Shown here: positions 54,163 to 62,940 of the stretch, one piece after another | Layout: each line of letters opens with the position of its first letter | Numbering within the stretch: position 1 is the first letter of the stretch | DNA from: Alcaligenes faecalis | Lineage (GTDB): Bacteria > Pseudomonadota > Gammaproteobacteria > Burkholderiales > Burkholderiaceae_B | Assembly (NCBI RefSeq): GCF_005311025.1 | Contig: NZ_CP031747.1 | Span: forward strand, 2,664,954-2,728,953 | Reading direction: 5' to 3' | Length of the DNA stretch: 64,000 nucleotides | Position numbers and translations under genes: made by a program | Notes under the pieces: model-generated | What the model saw: the letters and a program-made list of their open reading frames with translations, nothing else | Database searches by the model: none | What the model was told of the DNA's origin: nothing

Positions 54163-55041
54163 CTAGCGCAGAAACCGAGCCTCGATCTGCCGCATATGGG
54201 CATCGCCTTGCAAGCCAATAATGGTTTTGACGGAAGGCAGGCCGGAATCCACATTCTGAATGCCGCCATCCTGACGAATTTGGGCAAACACCGCTTGCAT
54301 GGCCCCTACAGCCGCACGAATCGCATGATTGCCGTAAATCACCACGCCCACTTTGCCCAGTTGTGCAATGTCCGCCTCGGTCAGTTGAGGGTAGGCTGTT
54401 GGCACCAGCACCAACGGCACCTTGCCCGGCCAAGCCTGAACAAAAGACAGAATCTGATCTGGCGTAGCTTGTTTGGAGTGAATCAGAATGGCATCTGCAC
54501 CCGCCTGCTCGTAAGCCAGCCCCCGCTTCAGGGCCTCCTCCTGCCCCAGGCCAGCGATCAGGGCCTCGACCCGCGCAATAATCAAGAAATCAGGGTCACG
54601 GCGCGCAGCACAAGCCGCCTCAATCTTGCCCTGGAACTCTTCAATCCGTACCAGCTCCTGACGCCCGTCCGCTCGCAAGCTGGTGTCTTTAGGGAAGGTT
54701 TTATCCTCCATCACAATGGCACTGGCACCCGCCGCTTCATACAGCGGGATGATATAGCTAACATTGACCGCGTTGCCAAAGCCGGTATCAATGTCGGCAA
54801 TCAAAGGAATATCCACGCTTGAGGCAATCGCCCGCATCATCTCCAGGTGAGTTCCCGTCGACAGGATATTGGCATCGGGCACGGCATAACTGGCTGACAA
54901 CTCAAAACCGCTACCCCAAATCGCTCCGAAACCGGCATCCTGCGCCAGCCGAGCAGACAGGGGGTTATGTGCGGCCATCGCCGTCATCAAACGCCCTTGG
55001 GAGAAGGCTTCTTTCAACACCTGATTCTTTTTGCTATTCAC
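54163..55041 (-). CDS. palA: Phosphonopyruvate hydrolase
   Basis: A 292-residue isocitrate-lyase/PEP-mutase superfamily enzyme that splits phosphonopyruvate into pyruvate and phosphate. The catalytic block MEDKTFPKDTSLRADG matches the E-D-K-F-P-K-S motif, and WGSGFELSASYAVPD and ADIDTGFGNAVNV lie around the active site. The sequence is very close to what I recall of the Variovorax Pal2 enzyme, especially in EELVRIEEFQGKI-like and VLVPTAYPQLTEADIA segments. The neighbours (aminotransferase, ABC importer, LysR) fit phosphonoalanine catabolism; a biosynthetic PEP mutase would need phosphonopyruvate decarboxylase, which is absent. Confidence 0.93.
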   Translation of the reverse strand: MNSKKNQVLKEAFSQGRLMTAMAAHNPLSARLAQDAGFGAIWGSGFELSASYAVPDANILSTGTHLEMMRAIASSVDIPLIADIDTGFGNAVNVSYIIPLYEAAGASAIVMEDKTFPKDTSLRADGRQELVRIEEFQGKIEAACAARRDPDFLIIARVEALIAGLGQEEALKRGLAYEQAGADAILIHSKQATPDQILSFVQAWPGKVPLVLVPTAYPQLTEADIAQLGKVGVVIYGNHAIRAAVGAMQAVFAQIRQDGGIQNVDSGLPSVKTIIGLQGDAHMRQIEARFLR

Positions 55042-55061
55042 ACTATTTCTCCGTAAGGGGA

Positions 55062-56288
55062 TCAGCTCAGTCGAGCAATGGCTTGGGCAATGCGGCTCAT
55101 CGCCTCCTCCAGCTCCTGATCGCTGGAGGCATAAGACACCCGGAAGTGACCGGGTAGTTCAAATGCCGACCCTGGTACCACAGCCACCCCTGCACTGCGC
55201 AGGAAGTAAATGCACAGATCCTTGTCGGTACTGATCAACTGACCGGAAGGGTCTCGCAAACCCAATACGCCCTGACAGCTGGGAAACACGTAAAACGCGC
55301 CCATGGGAAGATCGCACTCAATCCCCGGCATGGCATTGAGCGCCGCCACCACCTTGTCACGGCGTCGGCGAAACGCTTCCACAAACTCAGGCAGAAAATC
55401 CATGGGGCCATCCAGTGCAGCCACGGCCGCTGCCTGACTAATGGAGCTGGTATGAGAGGTCGCTTGCGACTGCACCAGATTCATGGCCTTGATCAAAGGC
55501 AGCGGACCAGCGGCGAACCCCACCCGCCAGCCGGTCATCGCGTAGGCCTTGGAGACACCATTGATGGTCAATGTGCGCGCTGCCATGTACGGGGACAAGG
55601 CGGCAGGCGTGGCAAAGGGTTCGTCGCTATAGCGGATTTTTTCGTATACATCATCAGCCATCACCCAGACATGCGGATGGCGCAACAGCACTTGCTCCAA
55701 CGCTTCCAGTTCCTGACGTGAATACACGGCACCACTGGGATTGGATGGAGAATTGAGCATCAGCCATTTGGTACGGGGGGTGATGGCGCGTTCAAGCTGA
55801 TCGGCTTGCAGCTTGAAACCGGCTTGTGCACTGCAACGCACAATGACCGGCTGGCCACCTGCCAACAAGACCATTTCAGGATAGGAAACCCAGGCAGGGG
55901 TAGGGATAATGACCTCATCCCCGTCCTGCACCGTGGCCTGCAAGGCGTTATACAAGGCTTGCTTGGCCCCGCAGCCCACCTGGATCTGATCGGGGCTGAA
56001 GTGCAGGCCATTGTCACGCTCGAACTTGCGCACCACGGCCTCACGCAGGGCCAGGGTGCCAGCGACCTCGGTATAGCGGGACTCATTACGATCAATTGCT
56101 TCTTTAGCCGCCTGACGCACATGCTCGGGGGTCGCAAAGTCCGGCTCGCCTTGACTGAGGGTAATCACAGACTGCCCCTGTTGCCGCATTTGATTGGCCA
56201 GACGCGTCATCTCTTTGGTGGCCGATGCCTTGGCTCCCAACACGCGCTGGGCTAGCGCGATCTCTTCCTGACATTGCACAGAGCTCAT
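55062..56288 (-). CDS. Class I PLP aminotransferase, phosphonoalanine:2-oxoacid aminotransferase candidate
   Basis: A 408-residue fold-type I aminotransferase similar to aspartate and aromatic aminotransferases. The PLP lysine is in INGVSKAYAMTGWRVG, the phosphate-binding arginine region is close by, and NSPSNPSG and the C-terminal FRVSYASSDQELEEAM arginine are present. In Variovorax, PalB transfers the amino group of L-phosphonoalanine to give phosphonopyruvate. Here the gene is between the hydrolase (20-base gap) and the permease. ATG 56288 overlaps the permease stop as ATGA with AGGATGG upstream, so it is preferred over 56297. Confidence 0.85.
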   Translation of the reverse strand: MSSVQCQEEIALAQRVLGAKASATKEMTRLANQMRQQGQSVITLSQGEPDFATPEHVRQAAKEAIDRNESRYTEVAGTLALREAVVRKFERDNGLHFSPDQIQVGCGAKQALYNALQATVQDGDEVIIPTPAWVSYPEMVLLAGGQPVIVRCSAQAGFKLQADQLERAITPRTKWLMLNSPSNPSGAVYSRQELEALEQVLLRHPHVWVMADDVYEKIRYSDEPFATPAALSPYMAARTLTINGVSKAYAMTGWRVGFAAGPLPLIKAMNLVQSQATSHTSSISQAAAVAALDGPMDFLPEFVEAFRRRRDKVVAALNAMPGIECDLPMGAFYVFPSCQGVLGLRDPSGQLISTDKDLCIYFLRSAGVAVVPGSAFELPGHFRVSYASSDQELEEAMSRIAQAIARLS

Positions 56289-57943
56289 TGTGTCCATCCT
56301 ACTTTTACTTTGAAAATGAAACGGGTCAGCAGCAACGGCAAAAATATCGCCATCAACAGCACCAGGCTATATGCACTGGCCTGTGCCAAACGCCCACTGT
56401 CCACCAATTGAAAAACCTCGATAGGCAGGGTGCTCATCCCGCCAAAATACAGAACCACCGTGGCGGATAATTCCGACAGAGTCGTGATCCACATCAACAC
56501 CGTGGCGGCAATTACGGCAGGCCATACCACCGGCAAAACGACCTTCGCAAAGGTTGGCATCGGCGCTACGCCCAGGCTGATGGAAGCCTCTTCGATGGAG
56601 CTACGCAAGTTATGTAAAGGTCCCATGGCTGCACGCACACTGGTGGGCACCCGGCGTAAAAAGTAAGCCAGCGCCATAATGACCCAACTGCCGGTCAGCA
56701 CCAGCCAGCCACTGTTAAACACATTAATCAAGGCAATGCCCAATACGGTGCCCGCAATCGTCAAGGGCAACATGACCAGCACATCCAGACCTGTACTTAG
56801 ACCGGAAGGACGCTTTACGATCAGATAGGCGGCCACGATGGAAAATACGGCACCGGCACTGGTCGCTGCGGCGCCCAGCAACAAGGAGTTGTACAAAGGC
56901 CCGGGTGCCTGCACCAGAGCTTGCTGCATATGGCTCAAGGTAAAGCCGCCATACTTCAGCACCGGTCCAATAGAGGGCGTAAATGCAGTGACAACCACCA
57001 CCATCACGGGTAGCACCGACAACACAATCAGGATCGATACCAAAGAGGCGCACACAGCGGCCTGCCAGGCACGCAAGGGCACGCGCTCCGGAGCTCGTCC
57101 AGACTCCATCTGGTAGGTGCGTCGGGCTACAACCCACTTTTGAATCAGCAGCAAGGCCAGGCCCAGAAACACCAGCAAAGAAGCCATGGTGGTCTGCATT
57201 TGCGGGTTACCGCCCATTTCGCTGACAAATTCGTTATAAGTCTTGACCGCCAGCACGGGGGTACGGGCTCCCAAAATGGCCGGAACGCCAAAATCCCCAA
57301 TAACGTGCATGAAGACCAGCACCGCTGCACCGCATAAAGCCGGCATCATCAAAGGAAAGGTCACCGTGCGCAAGGTGCGAGCCGGGGAGCTACCCAGACT
57401 AAGCCCCGCTTCCTCCAGATTACGGTCCATGGACTTCAACCCTACCAGCACAGCGACATAGGCGTACACGTAGTTGTTCAAGGTCATCACAAACACCAGA
57501 CCCCACCACGAATACAAAGAAGGCAGCTCCAGGCCCAAAGGAGCCAGCACACTATTGAGCACGCCTTGTTTACCCAGCACCACAATCCAGGCTGCTGCAA
57601 CCACCACGTCCGGAATGACCAAGGTCAGCAAAGGCAAGACGCCCAGGCAAGTAGCCAAGGGGAAGGAAAAACGAGCCGCAGCCAGAGCCAAACCAGCGCC
57701 AAGCACCAGGCTAAACACGGTTACGGCCCCACCCAGCCACAAGGTGTTGAACAAACTCTCCCGATAAGCAGGCTCGGAGAAAAACTGCACGTAGCCGTGC
57801 AAACCAAACTGACCTTCCTTGTTGAACAGGGAGCTGGTCAGCATGGACAGGACTGGCCATAGCAAAAAGTAGCCCAGCAAAGCCACTGCACCCAGGGCCA
57901 GCATCAGCCAAGCTGGATCGCGTCGCAAAGAACCCAGCATCAT
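56285..57943 (-). CDS. ABC transporter permease, FbpB/2-aminoethylphosphonate-importer type (two fused permease domains)
   Basis: A 552-residue protein with about twelve hydrophobic segments and two EAA-type loops (EEAGLSLGSSPARTLRTVTFP about residue 200 and EEASISLGVAPMPTFAKVVLP about residue 470), so two permease domains are joined. This layout is known for FbpB-type iron and 2-aminoethylphosphonate importers. The start is ATG 57943, which overlaps the ATPase stop as ATGA. In this operon it likely imports phosphonoalanine. Confidence 0.9.
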   Translation of the reverse strand: MMLGSLRRDPAWLMLALGAVALLGYFLLWPVLSMLTSSLFNKEGQFGLHGYVQFFSEPAYRESLFNTLWLGGAVTVFSLVLGAGLALAAARFSFPLATCLGVLPLLTLVIPDVVVAAAWIVVLGKQGVLNSVLAPLGLELPSLYSWWGLVFVMTLNNYVYAYVAVLVGLKSMDRNLEEAGLSLGSSPARTLRTVTFPLMMPALCGAAVLVFMHVIGDFGVPAILGARTPVLAVKTYNEFVSEMGGNPQMQTTMASLLVFLGLALLLIQKWVVARRTYQMESGRAPERVPLRAWQAAVCASLVSILIVLSVLPVMVVVVTAFTPSIGPVLKYGGFTLSHMQQALVQAPGPLYNSLLLGAAATSAGAVFSIVAAYLIVKRPSGLSTGLDVLVMLPLTIAGTVLGIALINVFNSGWLVLTGSWVIMALAYFLRRVPTSVRAAMGPLHNLRSSIEEASISLGVAPMPTFAKVVLPVVWPAVIAATVLMWITTLSELSATVVLYFGGMSTLPIEVFQLVDSGRLAQASAYSLVLLMAIFLPLLLTRFIFKVKVGWTQ

Positions 57944-59004
57944 GTGCGCTCCACCAAGAGAGCCGATTCGGGAACGCGCAATACCACCGCATCGCCCCGG
58001 GCCCAACTCTGACTGACACCGGTATTCCAGACCACTGCCCTCAGGAAACCGAACTCCGTGCGCAATTGATAAGCCGTGCTGGGACCCCGGTAATCCACGC
58101 TCTCAATCCGCGCCGCAATGTCACCCTCGCCCAGCGGGCGCACAGCATCCACACTCAGAGTTTCAGGCCGCAAGGCCAACATCGTCCGCTCGGTAAAACG
58201 TCCGACAGACTGAATACGCACAATGCCCCCCGCCGTACGGAACCGGCGGCAGCCATCTGCAGCCTGGCCGAGCTCCTCCTGCAGCTCGATCAGATTGGCC
58301 CCTCCCACAAAATCAGCCACAAAGCTGTTGTCAGGGCAGCGGTAGATCTGCTCGGGCGTCCCGACCTGGCGGACGCAGCCCCGATCCATGACGGCAATGT
58401 AATCAGACACGCTCAGCGCTTCTTCCTGATCATGCGTCACAAACACAGTAGTGATGCCGGCTTCCTGCTGCAGGTCCCGCAGCATCTCGCGCAGATCGGT
58501 GCGCAGCTTTGCATCCAGGGCAGACAAGGGCTCATCCAGCAAGAGCAGATCGGGCTTGATCACCAAAGCGCGTGCCATGGCCACTCGCTGTCGCTGCCCA
58601 CCGGACAAGGCGGACGGCAAAGCATCTGACTTGTCCTTCAAGCCCACGCGCGCCAGCATTTCCAAAGCGGGGACACGAGCCTGGGAGCGAGACTGGCCAC
58701 GCGCCAGCAAACCGTAGCTGACGTTATCCAGCACGCTGCGATCCGGAAACAGCGCGTAATCCTGAAACACCATGCCCACATTGCGTTTGTGCACAGGCAC
58801 TCGCGTCATGTCTGTTTGGCCGAACAGCACCTTGCCATGATCAGGGCGCACAAACCCGGCCAACATGCGTAGCAAGGTCGTCTTGCCACAGCCCGATGGC
58901 CCCAGCAGGGTAAACAAGGAGCCACTGGGGATGTCCAGATCCAAGCCGTGAAACAAAGTCTGTGAACCGTAGCTTTGCTCAATACCTGATAGATGTATCT
59001 GCAT
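57940..59004 (-). CDS. ABC transporter ATP-binding protein of the phosphonate (FbpC/PotA-like) type
   Basis: A 354-residue ATPase: Walker A GPSGCGKTT, Q-loop VFQDYALFPDRSVLDN, signature LSGGQRQRVAMARAL, Walker B LLLLDEPLSALD and switch THDQEEAL. The C-terminal TOBE-type domain (about 240-354) is as in FbpC and PhnT-like subunits. It follows the binding protein by 11 bases. ATG 59004 is chosen since the frame upstream is not homologous. Confidence 0.92.
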   Translation of the reverse strand: MQIHLSGIEQSYGSQTLFHGLDLDIPSGSLFTLLGPSGCGKTTLLRMLAGFVRPDHGKVLFGQTDMTRVPVHKRNVGMVFQDYALFPDRSVLDNVSYGLLARGQSRSQARVPALEMLARVGLKDKSDALPSALSGGQRQRVAMARALVIKPDLLLLDEPLSALDAKLRTDLREMLRDLQQEAGITTVFVTHDQEEALSVSDYIAVMDRGCVRQVGTPEQIYRCPDNSFVADFVGGANLIELQEELGQAADGCRRFRTAGGIVRIQSVGRFTERTMLALRPETLSVDAVRPLGEGDIAARIESVDYRGPSTAYQLRTEFGFLRAVVWNTGVSQSWARGDAVVLRVPESALLVERT

Positions 59005-59015
59005 ACCAGTCCCGC

Positions 59016-59999
59016 CTAGCGCTGGGAAACCAGTGCACGCCAACGTGCCAGGAAGGCTTCACGATCCGCACCCATACGATCATCATCCAGCGCATGCACA
59101 CGGATCTGATCCATGGCAGGCAAGCTTGTCAGCGTATTGACGGCAATATCGCTGCGTAAAGGGCGGCGGAACGCGCTTTTGAATACCTCTTCCTGCGCAG
59201 GGCGGGAGGCAAGGAAGTCATACAGCTTGCGAGCGGATTCGGGGTTACGCCCGCCCTTGATCAAGGCCATGCCTTCCGGCGACAGGAAAGTGCCCTCTTT
59301 GGGGTAGACCAGGTCAATCGTATCCAGACCACCGGCCACATATTGATAGGCGGCATATTCCATCGTTACCGCAACCGCGAACTCGCCATTGGCAACGCCT
59401 TCGTAGGCACCGGAGGTGGTTCCGACCACCACTGCATTGCGCACAACCTTCTCAAACACCTCCTGGCCCATCAAATCCTGCAGGCCATACAAGGCAACAT
59501 AAGAAGAGCTGCTGCGCTCCGGATCTGGAATCACGATCTTGCCCTTCCAGGCCGGATCAGCCAGATCCGCCCAGCTGTCAGGCGCCTTGAGTTTGCCCAA
59601 CTGCCGCTCGTTAAGCATCAACACCGTGACATGGGTATTGGTACCCAACCAACGTTGCTCAGCTCCCTGATACTGGGCACCTACAGCACTGGCCTCGGAC
59701 GACGAATAGGGCGCCAGGTACTCGGCATACTGCGACAAGGTAGAAAACCCGCCGGACCAGAACAAATCGCCCAGAGGTTGCTCTGCTTCGGCCTTGATAC
59801 GCTGCATCAGGGCACCGGAACCCGCCCGCACCACAGACACCGATATCTCGGGGTGGACCTGACGGAACTGCTCAATCACCGTGTTCACCACATCGATGTT
59901 ATTGGAGGAGTACAACACCACTTCATCCGCCTTGGCAGCCCCCGTAGCCAGGCAGGAAAGCATGAGCAAAGCGGATAGATAAGGGAAACGGTTTTGCAT
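59016..59999 (-). CDS. Periplasmic binding protein of a phosphonate-type (ferric/AEP) ABC importer
   Basis: A 327-residue type-2 periplasmic binding protein of the FbpA/PhnS branch. Signal peptide ends near AKA-DE (about residue 24). The mature part starts VVLYSSNN, with the loop SGALMQRIKAEAEQPLGDLFWSGGFSTL that often contacts phosphonate or carboxylate groups, and PERSSSSYVALYGLQDLMG. It heads the operon that includes the hydrolase and aminotransferase, so L-phosphonoalanine is the best ligand guess. ATG 59999 has AGGAAAT upstream. Confidence 0.9.
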   Translation of the reverse strand: MQNRFPYLSALLMLSCLATGAAKADEVVLYSSNNIDVVNTVIEQFRQVHPEISVSVVRAGSGALMQRIKAEAEQPLGDLFWSGGFSTLSQYAEYLAPYSSSEASAVGAQYQGAEQRWLGTNTHVTVLMLNERQLGKLKAPDSWADLADPAWKGKIVIPDPERSSSSYVALYGLQDLMGQEVFEKVVRNAVVVGTTSGAYEGVANGEFAVAVTMEYAAYQYVAGGLDTIDLVYPKEGTFLSPEGMALIKGGRNPESARKLYDFLASRPAQEEVFKSAFRRPLRSDIAVNTLTSLPAMDQIRVHALDDDRMGADREAFLARWRALVSQR

Positions 60000-60028
60000 G
60001 ATTATTTCCTGTAATTTCAATAAAATTG

Positions 60029-60041
60029 CATGAAAATCATG
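60029..60041. promoter_or_regulatory. LysR-site candidate in the phosphonoalanine promoter
   Basis: CATGAAAATCATG is a perfect 5-3-5 inverted repeat in the 120-base gap between the divergent binding-protein and LysR genes. It is a fitting site for the LysR regulator controlling the operon. Inference by position. Confidence 0.5.
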
Positions 60042-60119
60042 GTATTTATCTTAGATGACCGTTCTGTTACACCCTACACCCACCCCCTGTTAAGCGTGGC
60101 CCTATCATGAGTTTTAATC

Positions 60120-61001
60120 ATGCTTGAGAATATTCCTCTGGTCCCCCTGCGCGTATTTGTCGCGGTGGGCCGACAAGGCAATTTCACCCGTGCAGCCCAA
60201 AGCCTGGGGATCACCCAAAGCGCAGTCAGCCGGCATATCGCCACCCTGGAAAAAGTCAGCAAGCAGGCCCTGTTCATTCGACGCGGCCCCTATATTGAGC
60301 TGACGGCCGCCGGCTTGCAGCTGTATGACACGGTCAAAGATGCCATGGCCACCCTGGAGATGGCCATTCAGCAAATCACCCATCAACAGGATCAGCACGA
60401 ACGGCTGAGAGTCCGCACCTCCATGCCCAGCTTTTCAATGACGGTGCTGGTGCCCATGCTTGGCCAGTTCACCGCCCAGCACCATATGCAAATTGATCTG
60501 ATCACCAATCTGTCGCCACCCCGTCCTAATGAAGAGTTTGATGTGTTGATCAGCCGTGACTTGAGCCTGCCCGACAGCGAAAGCTGGGAGCTCATACGCG
60601 AAGAGCTGGTATGCGTGGCAGCACCTGCCTTGATCCAGCAGCACAGCGGGCAGGCCTGGGAACACTGGCCTATGGTGACCGCGCGCTCACGACCGGACAT
60701 GTTGGGTTTATGGGCTTTGGATCAGGGTATTGAGCCTTCGCGGCTACTGATGAGCGCCACCTACGATCACCTGTTTTTCGCGATTGCCGGGGCCATTGCC
60801 GGCTCCGGATTTCTGGTTGTGCCGCGTTTACTGGTGATGGACCATCTACGCGATGGCGTCCTGCGGGAAGTCGGCCCTGGCCAAGTGGCCACAGGCGCGA
60901 CCTACATGGCCTATGTCAACGCACAATCACCCCAGCAAAGTGAGGCCCGCCAGTTTTGCCGATGGTTGAAAAGCAGCTTGCGACAACGCATTGCGCCTTG
61001 A
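60120..61001 (+). CDS. LysR-family regulator, probable phosphonoalanine operon activator (PalR-like)
   Basis: A 293-residue LysR regulator with N-terminal winged helix (FTRAAQSLGITQSAVSRHIATLEK, about residues 22-45) and a C-terminal substrate-binding-like domain. It is divergent from the five-gene importer/hydrolase operon with a shared promoter region. In Variovorax the LysR-type PalR senses phosphonoalanine. The same effector is likely here by analogy. Confidence 0.9.
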   Translation: MLENIPLVPLRVFVAVGRQGNFTRAAQSLGITQSAVSRHIATLEKVSKQALFIRRGPYIELTAAGLQLYDTVKDAMATLEMAIQQITHQQDQHERLRVRTSMPSFSMTVLVPMLGQFTAQHHMQIDLITNLSPPRPNEEFDVLISRDLSLPDSESWELIREELVCVAAPALIQQHSGQAWEHWPMVTARSRPDMLGLWALDQGIEPSRLLMSATYDHLFFAIAGAIAGSGFLVVPRLLVMDHLRDGVLREVGPGQVATGATYMAYVNAQSPQQSEARQFCRWLKSSLRQRIAP

Positions 61002-61029
61002 GGCCATTCGCGTCATCTCGCTGATTCAG

Positions 61030-61956
61030 TCAAGCTCTGCGACGTCGCAGCTGACTGATCCAGCTATAGGCGCTGACCAGGGTAATGCCCATCAACACCA
61101 GTAAAGCGCCCATCACAAAACGGGGTTCTATGGCCTCGCCCAGCAGGAAAGCGCCGAATAAAACACCGAACAAGGGAGTGGCAAAGGAGAACACCCCCAG
61201 CCGCGACGCCTGATACTGACGCAGCAACCAGAACCAGACCAGAAAACTCAAGAACGCCACCACCACAGACTGGAACACCAGGCTGGCACCCAACAAGCCT
61301 GACCAATGAATATCGGTTTGCCCGGTCACGACCGCGGCCACCATCAAAATCACAAAAGCGCTGAACAGCTGATACAGCAAAGCTTCCGAGGGCGGGACGG
61401 CAGACAGGCGCGTGCTACGAATCAGCACGGTGGTAAAGCCCCACAAGGCTCCGGCGGCCAAGGCCATCAAATCCCCGATCAACATGCGGCCCAGATTGGC
61501 CCCGTCCATACTGGCCGGCCCCAGAAAGGTTATGGCAATGCCCGCCACCGCCAGCCCGATCCCTACCCATTGCAAGCGGGCCAGACGCTCGGACGGCAAG
61601 AGAATATGCAGGCCCAAAGCCGCAAAAACAGGAGCGGTATATAAAAACACCACCACGTGCGCTGCCGAGGTAAAGCGCAGGCTCTCACCCAGCAGCAAAT
61701 ACTCCAGCGCAAACAGCAAGCCGGCCATCAGCCCCGGCTTCCAGGCCCCTTCTGTAAAGGCCAGCTTGTGCGTGCGCACCAGAACCAGCAAAGCCACCAA
61801 CACACAAGCCACACCCGAGCGCAAACCGATCTGAAAAATAGGCGCCATGTCATTGGCCGTGGCCTTGAGCAAAATCTGCTGAAAGCTCCAGATCAGGCAC
61901 AGGACCAGCATGGCGCCGCTGGCCAATGCATCCAGCGGTTTACGTTCTTCGCTCAT
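61030..61956 (-). CDS. EamA/DMT-family transporter
   Basis: A 308-residue drug/metabolite transporter with ten hydrophobic segments in two EamA repeats (about 15-145 and 160-295) and a short basic C-terminus (SQLRRRRA). It is convergent with the LysR gene (28-base gap). Many such proteins export amino acids or metabolites; the substrate is unknown. Confidence 0.9.
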   Translation of the reverse strand: MSEERKPLDALASGAMLVLCLIWSFQQILLKATANDMAPIFQIGLRSGVACVLVALLVLVRTHKLAFTEGAWKPGLMAGLLFALEYLLLGESLRFTSAAHVVVFLYTAPVFAALGLHILLPSERLARLQWVGIGLAVAGIAITFLGPASMDGANLGRMLIGDLMALAAGALWGFTTVLIRSTRLSAVPPSEALLYQLFSAFVILMVAAVVTGQTDIHWSGLLGASLVFQSVVVAFLSFLVWFWLLRQYQASRLGVFSFATPLFGVLFGAFLLGEAIEPRFVMGALLVLMGITLVSAYSWISQLRRRRA

Positions 61957-62092
61957 GGTTTTTTTATCCGAAAAATAGCGTGCTTTCCCCTATGACCGAA
62001 CAGGGGCAGAGGGGGCGCAAAAAATGATTATCCGTGAAATTTCCCCGAATCAAAACGGGGCAAAACTTTCTTTACCCTCGGATAAGCCTTAA

Positions 62093-62104
62093 TTGATATA
62101 TCAA
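62093..62104. promoter_or_regulatory. Perfect palindrome upstream of the GntR gene
   Basis: TTGATATATCAA is a perfect 12-bp palindrome about 60 bases before the GntR start. FadR-type GntR proteins bind palindromes of this length, so autoregulation and control of the downstream genes is likely. Confidence 0.55.
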
Positions 62105-62162
62105 AAACCCCTCCCTAGAATCATTTAAGCCTAAAAAACAGGAAAAGGCTTGGGAGACAGAC

Positions 62163-62891
62163 ATGACGCTTAGCAATACCGACCGGGTACGAATCGAACT
62201 GGAGCACCGCATTGCCAGCGGTGATCTGCCGCCGGGCAGCGCCATTGATGAATCCTTGCTGTGCACTTTTTTCCGGGTATCACGCACGCCGGTACGCGAA
62301 GCCTTGTTGCAGTTGGCAGCCACCGGACAAGTGCGCATTGCCCCCCGAGCCGGTATTTTTGTCACCCAGCACACGATTGAAGAGCTGGAAGAAATGCTGG
62401 AAACCCTGGCCCTGCTGGAAGGCGCCTGTACCCAGCTGGCGGCCTACCGCATCAGCAATGCCCAGATTCGCGAACTGGAGCGTTTGCAAAAGCGCGGTGC
62501 CAAGGCCCTGCAAGAAAAAAGCCTGGCTGATTACGCCACGTACAACGCCGAATTGCACGCCCTGATCCACAGCATTGCCGGCAATACCTTCATGGTGCAG
62601 CAAATTGAACATCTGCGCCGTCTGACCAACCCTTACCGCCACCGCCATCTGGATCAGGAAAACCGCATGGAGCAGTCCTGGCATGAACATCAGGCACTGA
62701 CCCAGGCCCTGGCCCAACGTGACGGCCCCAGCGCCATGCAGGCAGCGGCCAGCCATGTGCTGTCCGGGGCCGAATCCCTGCGTCGTGTCGCCCAGGCCCA
62801 TCCCGAGAAATGGGAGTTCGACAAGCGCGAGCGCTATAGCTGGCTAAACGCCCAGCTCAACCCTTTAGCCGGGTTTTATATGCGGCACTGA
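62163..62891 (+). CDS. GntR-family regulator (FadR subfamily)
   Basis: A 242-residue regulator with N-terminal winged helix (SGDLPPGSAIDESLLCTFFRVSRTPVREALLQLAATGQV in parts, about residues 18-60) and a C-terminal FCD helical domain (about 85-215) whose metal-binding residues can be seen in the E-LH-I-H pattern. It precedes a Bug gene by 49 bases and an arylmalonate-decarboxylase-like gene, so it probably controls uptake and use of a malonate-type or related acid. Confidence 0.9.
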   Translation: MTLSNTDRVRIELEHRIASGDLPPGSAIDESLLCTFFRVSRTPVREALLQLAATGQVRIAPRAGIFVTQHTIEELEEMLETLALLEGACTQLAAYRISNAQIRELERLQKRGAKALQEKSLADYATYNAELHALIHSIAGNTFMVQQIEHLRRLTNPYRHRHLDQENRMEQSWHEHQALTQALAQRDGPSAMQAAASHVLSGAESLRRVAQAHPEKWEFDKRERYSWLNAQLNPLAGFYMRH

Positions 62892-62940
62892 ATTAATAAT
62901 TAGCTAAAAAAACTACCACTCATACCGAGGAGACTTTCTC

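Noticed and set aside
54163-55041. PEP phosphomutase for phosphonate biosynthesis, or oxaloacetate decarboxylase/methylisocitrate lyase
   Set aside because: No phosphonopyruvate decarboxylase or tailoring genes are near; the neighbours are importer, aminotransferase and LysR genes as in phosphonoalanine use, and sequence details match the hydrolase.
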